Positions 1 to 6,398 of a stretch of 6,743 nucleotides of DNA are shown in pieces; the stretch's first letter is position 1; each line of letters begins with the position of its first letter. Both the position numbers and the translations under genes were made by a program. The notes beneath the pieces were generated by a model, which worked only from the letters and a program-made list of their open reading frames with translations, was not told where the DNA came from and did no database searches. The DNA is from CAZPLZ01 sp964587525 (GTDB lineage Bacteria; Oederibacteriota; CAKKQC01). The stretch covers positions 1 through 6,743 of the forward strand of contig CAZPLZ010000178.1 in the NCBI GenBank assembly GCA_964587525.1, given 5' to 3'.

Positions 1-12
1 GGGGGTTATTGC

Positions 13-1335
13 TTACTGAGCGAGCTGCTCGATCCAGGCTTTGAGCTCGGGATTATCCGGGTTGAGCTTGAGGGCGTAGCGGTAGGAGGTGAGCGCACCC
101 GCTTTGTCACCCTTCGCGTACTGGCAGTTCCCCACCATCTGCCACGCCTGCCAGTGCTTCGGGGAGGCTTCAATCGCAGCGGCCGCCTTGCGCCACGCGT
201 CGTCATAGTTTCCAGCGTTGTACAACTTCACGGCCGCCTCGTACTCCTTATCTGCATCCCTCCAGCCCAACTGCCACACACCACCTCGGGCGCCGACCGC
301 TTCTTCCTCCTCAAGCCTATACAGATGCCCCGGCTTAGGCTCAAGGGTGCTGACCGCAACCCTACGGGAGGCCCACTCGCCCCTCTGGGTGGCCGCCTTC
401 GACACCTCCAGCTCGTACCGCAGCGCGATCCGGTGGCTGAGTGCCAGATCCCCAAACGGCTGGTACGCGTAATCCACCCCCAGCCGCCCGAACTGGAACC
501 CCGCGCCAGCCAGCAGCCCGGTCAATCCCTCAAGTTCTTGACCCTCCCCTGTCACCTTATACCCGGCACGGAGAGCCAGCGAAGAGGAGGTCATGAATTC
601 GCCACCCACCGCCATCCCGATCCCGGGTTGCTCCTCCGCAAGCCCATACCCCACGTCCAGCGCCAGCCTCAGCGAAGACGTGGGCAGGAATGAAACGCCG
701 GCCTTGGCGACGGACGGGAGCGAGAATCCATCCACCTCCTGGCCGAGGTGCTGGACCGCCCAGCCAAATGTCAACTGCGGTCCATAAGGAATGATCATGC
801 CCGCGCTGAAGCCCACGAACGACCCACCCACCGCCTCGGTCACCCGCTCCACCGCTATGCCGGACCAGACCCCCAGCTCGCGCGGGGTGGGGAACGCATA
901 CGCCACGCTGATCGCGCTGTCCACAGCGCCCCCCGGGCTCAGCCCAGGGTTCCCATTGGGATCGCGCCAATCGAAGGTGCCGTAATTCATGATGGCCAGG
1001 CTGATGGCGGTCACGCCATCTCCCAGCGGCATCGCCGCCGCAGCATAGCTTAACCCGAGCCCGTTGCCCACGGCGTCGTACATGGCGACGGCCTGAAGGC
1101 TGGTGATCTGCCCGATCCCGCCCGGATTCCAGGAGATCGCGGAGGCGTCGTCCGCCACCGCGGTGAACGCTTCACCCATGCCGACCGGCCGCGCCCCCAT
1201 CCCGCGGGCCAGGAAGGCGGCCCGGCGGAACCCGTGGACCTCGGAGGATTGCGGCAGGACCGCGTGCGCCTCGCAGGCCGCCACGAGACACCCAATCCCC
1301 AGCAGCGCTGCACAGACATACCCTCTCCCCTTCAT
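13..1335 (-). CDS. PorV/PorQ-family outer-membrane barrel protein with C-terminal TPR domain
   Basis: The product is 440 residues. Residues 1-25 look like a signal peptide (basic start, hydrophobic core, AHA before V26). LVAAC at 17-21 also resembles a lipobox, so the processing route is uncertain. Residues 41-75 carry the family hallmark: GARPVGMGEAFTAVADD followed by ISWNPGGIG. Glycine-rich alternating segments typical of a beta-barrel continue to about residue 310. A linker with an EEEE run leads to two TPR units at about 360-440. PorV proteins are outer-membrane shuttles that receive type IX secretion cargo; that role is inferred here from family and context. TPRs are an extension not found in the classic family and could recruit periplasmic partners. 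The start at 1335 was chosen because its ATG overlaps the upstream stop as ATGA, with GGTGAA directly before it and GAGG 11 nt upstream. The reading frame stays open to 1425, but that extension has no signal-like N-terminus. The stop is TAA, 12 nt from the window edge. Confidence 0.88.
   Translation of the reverse strand: MKGRGYVCAALLGIGCLVAACEAHAVLPQSSEVHGFRRAAFLARGMGARPVGMGEAFTAVADDASAISWNPGGIGQITSLQAVAMYDAVGNGLGLSYAAAAMPLGDGVTAISLAIMNYGTFDWRDPNGNPGLSPGGAVDSAISVAYAFPTPRELGVWSGIAVERVTEAVGGSFVGFSAGMIIPYGPQLTFGWAVQHLGQEVDGFSLPSVAKAGVSFLPTSSLRLALDVGYGLAEEQPGIGMAVGGEFMTSSSLALRAGYKVTGEGQELEGLTGLLAGAGFQFGRLGVDYAYQPFGDLALSHRIALRYELEVSKAATQRGEWASRRVAVSTLEPKPGHLYRLEEEEAVGARGGVWQLGWRDADKEYEAAVKLYNAGNYDDAWRKAAAAIEASPKHWQAWQMVGNCQYAKGDKAGALTSYRYALKLNPDNPELKAWIEQLAQ
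16..258 (-). other. TPR region of the PorV-like protein (two units)
   Basis: Residues about 360-440 read as two 34-residue helix-turn-helix units. The first runs from YEAAVKLYNAGNYDDAW to the IEASP turn. The second runs from WQAWQMVGNCQYAKGD to the LKLNPDN turn. Both show the TPR pattern of small residues at the helix contacts and a Pro at the repeat end. A short capping helix (ELKAWIEQLAQ) ends the protein. TPRs bind peptides or proteins. If the barrel sits in the outer membrane, this domain would probably face the periplasm (inference). Confidence 0.8.
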
Positions 1336-4300
1336 TTCACCATCACCCTCATGACCGGGAATTTCTGCTCCGTGCCGTCTTCCAGCTTTGCCTTTGCACG
1401 CAGCAGATAAATTCCCGGCGCCCACTGGTTCAACCCCTCCACCTCCAGCGTCCCGTCAATCTTTGGCACCTGGCCCCAGACCCCGCTGTACACCCGGTGC
1501 ATGGCCGCGTCATAGACATCCACAGTGATCTCTCTGGCGTCGTCGTTCAGTTGAAGGTAGATGTTGAGCTTCGGCGAGGGCTGGGACAGATGCACGGGGT
1601 TCGGGTATGCCACCGCTCCCCCGGTTCCCGGCTCCGGCTTCCCCGCAATCGTCTGCACGACCTGGGCGGTGGCGCCCACCGCGACTTGGTTCGTCGAGTC
1701 AAAACCGGTCGCCGAGGCCGTCAGGGTCAGCGTGCCGCCCTCGCGGTTCAACGCGGTCAGCGTCCAGACGAAGACCGTCGCGGAATTCGGCGCGCCCGCG
1801 GCCCCGAGATCCACCGTGTCCGAGGGCAACGGCCCGAGGTCAATCCTGGCCAGGGACGGATCGTTCAAGAAAAGGCCTCCCTTCGGCGGGGTGATCGTGA
1901 CTCCCGTGGCAACGGTCGCACCCGTATTCGAGACTGTGAATCGCAGCTCAAAGGTTGTCCCCGCCCTGAAAGGTTCCGGATTGTTCTCTCCCAGCGGGAG
2001 GGCGACCTTGGGGCCAGCGCCGTCCGGATCCACCCACAGCGTGGCGGAGCCACAAAGCATGGCGGCTGACGTGATGACAACAGGGGGCGTGGTTGCGGCC
2101 GCGCTGAGCGGCGTCCCCAGCATCATCTCCGTGCCGGTTGCGAAGGCCGTGAATGTCAGGCCAACACCTGGTTTTGAAGCGCGATACGTCCAGGTGAAGG
2201 TCACGCTTCCCCCCGGATCCAGCCAAGGGATCCCGGCCGGCGTCGGCCCGGCAACCAGCGGATCCAGCGTGCAGGGGTCCCAAGGGGTCCCGGTCGGCGT
2301 CGGTCCGGCAACCAGCTCGGCGGGGAGCGGTCCGGCTCCAGCAGAGGGCTTGACGTCCCACGCCCTCGTGCCGCCTTCATTGGTGACCGTCAGCGTCACG
2401 GTGATCTCATCGCCCTGCTTGACCGTTGAGGGCGACACCGAAACAGCCGCCGCGAGGCAGCCCGGTTCCCCGAGCGTGTCCGGCCAGGACGCGCTCGCAC
2501 TCACCGATCCGCTCAACGCCGAGTCTATGCCCGTCGCTGTGCCCGTGAACGCGACCGATCCGCAGTCGCTCACACTGTACGTCCAAGTAAATTTCTGCGA
2601 GGCTCCGACAGCGATCGTCACCGGCGTGGGATTCGGAGCATTCTCAAGGTTCAGCAAGGAGCCGCCGCTGTTGACGTCAAGTCCCGATGTCACCCCTGTC
2701 GCATCCGCCTGGCCTATGTTGACGACCGTCAGCACCACATCCACCCATTGGCCTATCATCCCCACCGTCGGCGCAACCGACAGCGAGGCATTCAGGATGG
2801 CCGGGTTCAGCAGCGTCACGCTTCCGATCTGGCTGGTAAACGCCGTGCCGCCCATCCCGTCCGCACCCGTGGCGGTGACCGACACCGACAACGTGCCGCT
2901 CCCATCGACCTGGTATGTCCAGGAGAACACCACGGCGCCACCCCCTGACCCGATCGTCTCCGGCCCTGGCGGCGTCGGCCCGCTCAGAAGCGTCAGCGGC
3001 GGGCTCCCCGCGTTGATCACCAGAGCCGGCATCACTCCCGTCGCGTCCTGAAGGCCCGTGTTCATGACCGTCAGATCCACCGTGACTGACCCGCCGACGT
3101 AAACGTTGGCCCCCGCCGGCAATGGGGTGAACGTAAGCGTGGAGGCAAGCACCGCCTTTGAAGAAATGACGAGCGTGGCCAGCGCGTTGACTGAGATCGG
3201 GCTGTTCGACCCATCGTCTATGCCAGACGCGGTGGCCACAAAGGCCACCGAGCCCTCGGCGGACGGATCGTACTGCCAGGTGAAACTCCGGGCCCCGCCG
3301 TTCTTCGACAGGGTCACCGGCCCGGCGGGTGCCGGTCCGGAGACATACGCCACCAGCGAGGCGCCGGCGCTGATACTCAGAGCCGGTGTCACCCCGGTCG
3401 CATCCGCCTTCCCTGTGTTGACTACGGTGAGTACCACCTCCACCACCGCCTGATCCACAGTCGAGGGATTGGGAGAGACGGCCAAGGAGGCGACCAACGC
3501 GGCGGCCGGCGGGTTAATCGTCAGCGACGCCGAGCCGGAAGCCTCACGGGGGGCGCCCGATCCCGCATCCGTGCCCGCCCCAGTAGCCGTAAAGTCCACC
3601 GTGCCTGGCCCAGTCGTACTGTAGATCCAGGTGAACGTCGCTGAGCTATTCGCCGTGATCGTTAACGGCCCAGTCGGCGACGGCCCGGCCTGAAGCGTGA
3701 CATTCCCGGCGCCAGCGTTGATCTCCAGAGACGGCAGGACGTTGATGGCATCCTCGCCTCCCGTGTTGGTCACCGTCAGCACCACCTCCACCAGATCTCC
3801 TTCCACCACCGTCCCCGGCGTGACCGAAAGCGCCGCGAAGAGTTCAGCGAATGTGGCCAGCGCGTTCAACGAGGCCGTTTCACTGGCCGAGGCGGTGCAA
3901 CCGCCGCCCGTGCCGGTCGCCGTCCCCGTGAAAGCCACTAGCCCAGCCCCGGAAACAGTCGTCGTCCAGGTAAACGTCTGCATGGTGCCCGCCGCCACTG
4001 TCCAGGGTACAGTCGGATCGGGCCCGATCAGGGATGCCAGCAGGGAAGCGCCGCTGTTGATTTCCAGCTCAGCCGTGTTCACCGAGACGCTGATTCCACC
4101 GGTGTTGCTCACAGTCAGGACTATTTGCACCAACTCGTCTACAAGTGGGTTCCCAGGAACGAACGAAAGCGTGGACTCGAGCACCGCCAGCGGATCCAAC
4201 GTGAAGGTAGTCTGGTTCGTGCCCATCGCCGTCGTGTTACACACGCTGCTCACAGAGATGTACGCCTTGTTGCTCACCATCGTCTGCGAACACACCACCC

Positions 4301-5948
4301 CGGCCGCTCCCGTGATCGTGAACGTGAAGCTTTGACCCGGCGTTAGGCTCAGCCCGCTGCCCGACCATGCATACCAGGTCCCGCTCCCAAGCTGTGCCGG
4401 CCCCAGCGCCGTAAACCCCGACGGCTGATCCTGCGTCACCCCCGTCACCTCAGGAGCCACCGTGTCCACCACAATCAGATTCTCAATCGTCGCCGTGCCA
4501 GTGTTCGTCACCACAATCTGATACGTCAGCGGCGTTTGAATTTTCACCACTGTGATCCCCGTCACCGGCGGCTGCACGACCGTCCCCACCGCGTTCGTGA
4601 ACATCCTCGTCGTCGTGCACGTGTTGCCCGCGATGATGTACGCCGTGTTCGACACCGCCGTCGGCGCGCACACCACTCCCATCTTCCCCATCACCTTGAA
4701 TGTTAAGCTCGTCCCCGCCGGCATCATGCCGGAGAAGCTATAGCTCCACTCATACCGCGTCCCGCCTGCCACCTGCGTCACCACTGGAGCAAACCCGGGT
4801 GGCTGCTCCGTCGTCACCCCCACAATCACCGGCGACACCGTGTCCACCACCATCAGGCTATCGATCGCCGGCCCGCCGGTGTTCGTCACCACAATCTGGT
4901 ACATCACCGGCTCCCCAATCTGCGGATTCGCCGGCGTCTGCGTCTTGACCACCGCAACGCGGGTGAACGCCCCCGCCTCTACCGTGGGCACGATCAACCA
5001 AGAGCCGTTGTTTCCCCCAATGGCATAAAGTGTGTCGTCGACAACTCCCACGCCGTGGTAGAGTCGCGCCGTTGGCAGTGGGGCCTTGGTCACCCAGGCA
5101 TCATTCCCCAGATCGTATTCGTACACCGAATCCTGAATCGCCCAGCCCCCATCAGCACCCCCGATCACATAGAATTTGCCATTCGCCACCCCTCCAGCCG
5201 GTCCAACCCGCACGGCCGGCAGGGCTGCCTTGGGCGTCCACGTGTCGCCGACGGGGTCGTACTCCTCAACCGTGTCGTAGATGACATCGACAATGTAGTC
5301 ATAGCCCCCCGCCGCGTAGATCTTGCCGTTGACTACCCCGACGGCCAGGGTCTCTCTCGCCGTCAGCATACTGGCCACAGTCGTCCACGAATCTGCGACC
5401 GGGTCATACTCCTCAACCGTGGCCAGATCGAGAAAGGTCACGTTGCCCTCATAACCCCCGATGGCGTAGATCTTGTCCCCGCTCCCGTCATTGGCGACGC
5501 CCAAGCTCAACCACCCCCGCGGCGTTGGCATCGGCGCCTTGGTGATCCACGCATCGCCGACCGGATCATACTCATACACGGTGTCCACAGTGGCGAAAGT
5601 ACTAGTGTTATCAGAACCACCGATCACATAGAGCTTGCCGTTCACCACAGCGGCAGCAGGCGCCCACAGTGCCACCGGCAGGGGCGCCTTGGTCGTCCAC
5701 ATGTCGGTGGCGGGGTCGTACGCCTCGACGGTGTTGAGGGGATCCGTGCCGTCAGAGCCGCCGATCGCGTACACCTCACCATTGAGCACAGCAACGGCAA
5801 GGTTTACTCTCGCCGTTGGCATATTGAGCTTGGGGGTCCAGGTTGGGCAGGCAGCCTGGGTTGACGAGGCGGCGCCCCACAGCAACAACAGTTGAAGCGC
5901 CATGCCTAAGGCAGCCGCCTCGCGATACAAAGCCCCACGCCCCCTCAT
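1332..5948 (-). CDS. Secreted kelch / DUF11 / CARDB multidomain protein with T9SS-like C-terminal domain
   Basis: The product is 1538 residues. Residues 1-32 form a signal peptide (three Arg, hydrophobic ALGMALQLLLLWGAAS, probable cleavage after TQA). Then come six kelch repeats (37-328), two DUF11-like modules (329-586), seven CARDB-like Ig-fold modules (587-1435), a Gly/Pro linker (GKPEPGTGG), and a FlgD-like/T9SS type A C-terminal domain (1446-1538). It is probably exported across both membranes, with the propeller as the binding or enzymatic head and the Ig-like array as a stalk (inference). I see no catalytic motif. The start at 5948 has GAGG 5 nt upstream and a complete signal peptide. 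An internal ATG at 5903 has a worse-placed ribosome site and loses the basic n-region. The stop overlaps the PorV-like gene's start as ATGA, suggesting translational coupling. The ligand is unknown; an adhesin or surface-layer role is possible. Confidence 0.93.
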   Translation of the reverse strand: MRGRGALYREAAALGMALQLLLLWGAASSTQAACPTWTPKLNMPTARVNLAVAVLNGEVYAIGGSDGTDPLNTVEAYDPATDMWTTKAPLPVALWAPAAAVVNGKLYVIGGSDNTSTFATVDTVYEYDPVGDAWITKAPMPTPRGWLSLGVANDGSGDKIYAIGGYEGNVTFLDLATVEEYDPVADSWTTVASMLTARETLAVGVVNGKIYAAGGYDYIVDVIYDTVEEYDPVGDTWTPKAALPAVRVGPAGGVANGKFYVIGGADGGWAIQDSVYEYDLGNDAWVTKAPLPTARLYHGVGVVDDTLYAIGGNNGSWLIVPTVEAGAFTRVAVVKTQTPANPQIGEPVMYQIVVTNTGGPAIDSLMVVDTVSPVIVGVTTEQPPGFAPVVTQVAGGTRYEWSYSFSGMMPAGTSLTFKVMGKMGVVCAPTAVSNTAYIIAGNTCTTTRMFTNAVGTVVQPPVTGITVVKIQTPLTYQIVVTNTGTATIENLIVVDTVAPEVTGVTQDQPSGFTALGPAQLGSGTWYAWSGSGLSLTPGQSFTFTITGAAGVVCSQTMVSNKAYISVSSVCNTTAMGTNQTTFTLDPLAVLESTLSFVPGNPLVDELVQIVLTVSNTGGISVSVNTAELEINSGASLLASLIGPDPTVPWTVAAGTMQTFTWTTTVSGAGLVAFTGTATGTGGGCTASASETASLNALATFAELFAALSVTPGTVVEGDLVEVVLTVTNTGGEDAINVLPSLEINAGAGNVTLQAGPSPTGPLTITANSSATFTWIYSTTGPGTVDFTATGAGTDAGSGAPREASGSASLTINPPAAALVASLAVSPNPSTVDQAVVEVVLTVVNTGKADATGVTPALSISAGASLVAYVSGPAPAGPVTLSKNGGARSFTWQYDPSAEGSVAFVATASGIDDGSNSPISVNALATLVISSKAVLASTLTFTPLPAGANVYVGGSVTVDLTVMNTGLQDATGVMPALVINAGSPPLTLLSGPTPPGPETIGSGGGAVVFSWTYQVDGSGTLSVSVTATGADGMGGTAFTSQIGSVTLLNPAILNASLSVAPTVGMIGQWVDVVLTVVNIGQADATGVTSGLDVNSGGSLLNLENAPNPTPVTIAVGASQKFTWTYSVSDCGSVAFTGTATGIDSALSGSVSASASWPDTLGEPGCLAAAVSVSPSTVKQGDEITVTLTVTNEGGTRAWDVKPSAGAGPLPAELVAGPTPTGTPWDPCTLDPLVAGPTPAGIPWLDPGGSVTFTWTYRASKPGVGLTFTAFATGTEMMLGTPLSAAATTPPVVITSAAMLCGSATLWVDPDGAGPKVALPLGENNPEPFRAGTTFELRFTVSNTGATVATGVTITPPKGGLFLNDPSLARIDLGPLPSDTVDLGAAGAPNSATVFVWTLTALNREGGTLTLTASATGFDSTNQVAVGATAQVVQTIAGKPEPGTGGAVAYPNPVHLSQPSPKLNIYLQLNDDAREITVDVYDAAMHRVYSGVWGQVPKIDGTLEVEGLNQWAPGIYLLRAKAKLEDGTEQKFPVMRVMVK
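1335..1613 (-). other. FlgD-like / T9SS type A C-terminal domain of the giant protein
   Basis: Residues 1446-1538 start with AVAYPNPV. Next come the strand LNIYLQL, the block ITVDVYDAAMHRVYSG, and the final LEVEGLNQWAPGIYLLRAKAK, ending in basic-tailed VMRVMVK. This order (YPNP, VDVYD, GL..W.PGIY, final hydrophobic strand with Lys) is that of type A T9SS C-terminal signals and the related FlgD Ig-like fold. In T9SS, the domain directs export across the outer membrane. FlgD-like domains without a T9SS also exist, so a sorting role depends on finding the machinery elsewhere in the genome. Confidence 0.78.
1644..4190 (-). repeat. Seven CARDB-like Ig-fold modules
   Basis: Approximate modules are residues 587-695, 696-812, 813-929, 930-1047, 1048-1163, 1164-1293 and 1294-1435. 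The recurring pattern is: V-P....V..GD.V.V.LTV.NTG, then DATGV.P.L.INAGASL, a GP.P.GP.TI segment, FTW.Y, and a final G.V.FTATA.G.D strand. Modules 3-5 share DATGV and are the closest to one another. Module 6 has an internal duplication and module 7 is the most divergent. CARDB domains are adhesion-like Ig folds and here probably form a rod between the propeller and the sorting domain. Boundaries are judged by eye. Confidence 0.75.
2215..2316 (-). repeat. Imperfect in-frame tandem duplication (57-bp period) in CARDB-like module 6
   Basis: Bases 2224-2259 and 2281-2316 match at 33 of 36 positions, with a period of 57 bp. In protein the repeat is LVAGPTPTGTPW (residues 1212-1223) and LVAGPTPAGIPW (1231-1242), each later followed by LDP. 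The other CARDB-like modules show at most one such segment (typically GP.P.GP). A second ggatccagc match (2215-2223 and 2260-2268) has a 45-bp offset. The upstream protein copy therefore carries 12 extra bases, encoding DPCT, relative to the other copy. Confidence 0.85.
4191..4964 (-). repeat. Two tandem DUF11-like modules
   Basis: Residues 329-461 and 462-586 are homologous. Both begin with VVK-QTP, carry YQIVVTNTG, then VVDTV-P-V-GVT and a QPxGF segment, W-S, a PG/PAG-SFTF core, and GVVC....VSN-AYI. Each has two cysteines at equivalent places: GVVC and NTC in module 1, GVVC and SVC in module 2. These could form one disulfide per module. DUF11 domains are Ig-like stalk or surface domains of exported bacterial and archaeal proteins. 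Module 2 lacks about eight residues between QTP and YQIVV. Confidence 0.8.
4965..5840 (-). repeat. Six kelch repeats (predicted beta-propeller)
   Basis: Residues 37-83, 84-133, 134-187, 188-236, 237-284 and 285-328 each begin with W and (apart from the degenerate P-R step in some) follow the kelch pattern: W, KAPLP-TAR-like segment, V-NGKIYAIGG, then VEEYDPVGD before the next W. The GG doublet and the Y-D pair are present in repeats 1-5. The sixth keeps YAIGG but ends in VEAGAF without the YDP turn, as expected for a last blade closed by a strand from the protein's N-terminus. Six blades are typical of kelch propellers. Such domains bind proteins or glycans, and some are oxidases, but no oxidase residues are evident. 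Confidence 0.9.
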
Positions 5949-6036
5949 CCCAGCCTCACTCTTACCTCATGGTAGCGCGAAAAATCAAGCAAATCCACAG
6001 CTTTTCTCGAGCGAACCTCTATTCCCTCTCCCCCAG
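5949..6036 (-). other. 88-nt gap between the 50-residue protein gene and the giant gene
   Basis: This is the only sizeable spacer in the window. Read on the minus strand it holds a purine-rich stretch just after the TAA, a weak AAGC/GCTT inverted repeat (6003-5987) followed by a run of five T, a three-codon ATG AGG TAA (5970-5962), and the GAGG ribosome site. I find no convincing promoter pair or strong terminator. It could be a plain operon spacer or could hide an internal promoter. Confidence 0.5.
5954..5957 (-). promoter_or_regulatory. Ribosome binding site of the giant secreted protein
   Basis: GAGG, within AGTGAGG, lies 5 nt before the ATG at 5948 and supports that start over the internal ATG at 5903. 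Confidence 0.65.
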
Positions 6037-6189
6037 TTACGCTTTCCCGCGAGCTCTAATCTTCGGGTGTGCCTTTCGTCGGCTGAGATAGTCCCACAAA
6101 GACACGGCAAAAAGGAGCAGCACTACTACCCCTATGGCTAAGTAGAAATTCGTCCACGGATCTATCTTTATCTGCAAAAGATCTATCAT
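6037..6189 (-). CDS. Small single-helix membrane protein, 50 residues, function unknown
   Basis: I do not recognise the family. The product begins MIDLLQIKIDPW. It has one strongly hydrophobic helix at about residues 15-32 (YLAIGVVVLLLFAVSLW) and a basic tail with SRRK at 36-39 and more Lys and Arg to the end. By the positive-inside rule the N-terminus is outside and the C-terminus in the cytoplasm. The ATG at 6189 overlaps the upstream TGA as TGATG. A very strong ribosome site (AAGGGGAGG) lies 6 nt before it. An in-frame GTG directly upstream is a less likely start. The stop is TAA. The strong site, ideal spacing and membrane-protein composition make it real despite its length. Four of its five Ile codons are ATA. 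Tight linkage to the preceding 65-residue protein suggests they work together. Confidence 0.75.
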   Translation of the reverse strand: MIDLLQIKIDPWTNFYLAIGVVVLLLFAVSLWDYLSRRKAHPKIRARGKA

Positions 6190-6386
6190 CACATGCCTCC
6201 CCTTCGTTCAAACCACACGGCCCACCCAAGCAATCCTGCTGCCACAATTGTACCAAGAACGATTCGCCACCAGACAACCTGGGTGTCGCTAAACAGCGGG
6301 ATGGCTACCGAAAGCGCAAGCACAACTTGGGCGAAGCCAGAGACAAAGCCAGCAATTCGCGAACGTTGCTTGTCGTTAAGCGCCAT
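6189..6386 (-). CDS. Small two-helix membrane protein, 65 residues, function unknown
   Basis: I cannot assign a family with confidence. The N-terminus MALNDKQRSR is basic. Helix 1 is at about residues 11-32 (IAGFVSGFAQVVLALSVAIPLF). A short loop SDTQVV follows, then helix 2 at about 39-58 (WWRIVLGTIVAAGLLGWAVWF), ending in ERRGGM. Charge distribution puts both ends in the cytoplasm as a hairpin. The layout (basic start, two helices, basic end) recalls several short uncharacterised membrane families. The ATG at 6386 is 12 nt after the stop of the upstream gene and has no clear ribosome site, so translation may depend on coupling or reinitiation. It is in the same frame as the upstream gene, separated by TGA and four codons. 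Its own TGA overlaps the next ATG. Confidence 0.72.
   Translation of the reverse strand: MALNDKQRSRIAGFVSGFAQVVLALSVAIPLFSDTQVVWWRIVLGTIVAAGLLGWAVWFERRGGM
6196..6204 (-). promoter_or_regulatory. Strong ribosome binding site of the 50-residue membrane protein
   Basis: AAGGGGAGG sits inside the last codons of the upstream gene, 6 nt before the ATG at 6189. It is the best ribosome site in the window and is the main evidence that the tiny downstream gene is translated. Confidence 0.75.
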
Positions 6387-6398
6387 CAGGTGATGATC

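Noticed and set aside
1273..1287. Lipobox LVAAC in the PorV-like signal peptide
   Set aside because: The cysteine is followed closely by a good AHA cleavage site, and PorV-type barrels are not usually lipoproteins. It is noted in the gene entry but not called.
1336..1425. N-terminal extension of the PorV-like gene to an ATG at 1425
   Set aside because: It would put 30 polar residues before the signal peptide and overlap the cargo's conserved C-terminal domain. The ATGA-coupled start at 1335 is far better.
1561..3051. Plus-strand open frame of 496 codons opposite the CARDB-like array
   Set aside because: It lies antisense to a clear repeat-bearing gene, with third codon positions aligned. 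The GC-rich repetitive sequence keeps it free of stops, and its product shows no domain beyond the mirrored repeats.
3697..4335. Plus-strand open frame of 212 codons
   Set aside because: It is another antisense shadow of the same gene, with Val/Thr/Pro/Ser-rich composition and no recognisable motif.
5055..5864. Plus-strand open frame of 269 codons opposite the kelch region
   Set aside because: The repeated His/Arg/Asp pattern reflects the kelch repeats on the other strand. The kelch reading has a signal peptide, ribosome site and domain structure.
5980..6003. Terminator-like inverted repeat followed by a T run, after the 50-residue gene
   Set aside because: The stem is only four base pairs (AAGC/GCTT) with a nine-base loop and an interrupted T tract, too weak to call.
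5949..6036. Promoter in the 88-nt gap
   Set aside because: TTGATT and TTGCTT are present but none has a reasonable -10 element at 16-18 nt spacing.
6056..6277. Minus-strand 73-codon open frame
   Set aside because: It overlaps both small membrane-protein genes in another frame, has no hydrophobic segment or domain, and the two-gene reading has a better ribosome site and overlap.
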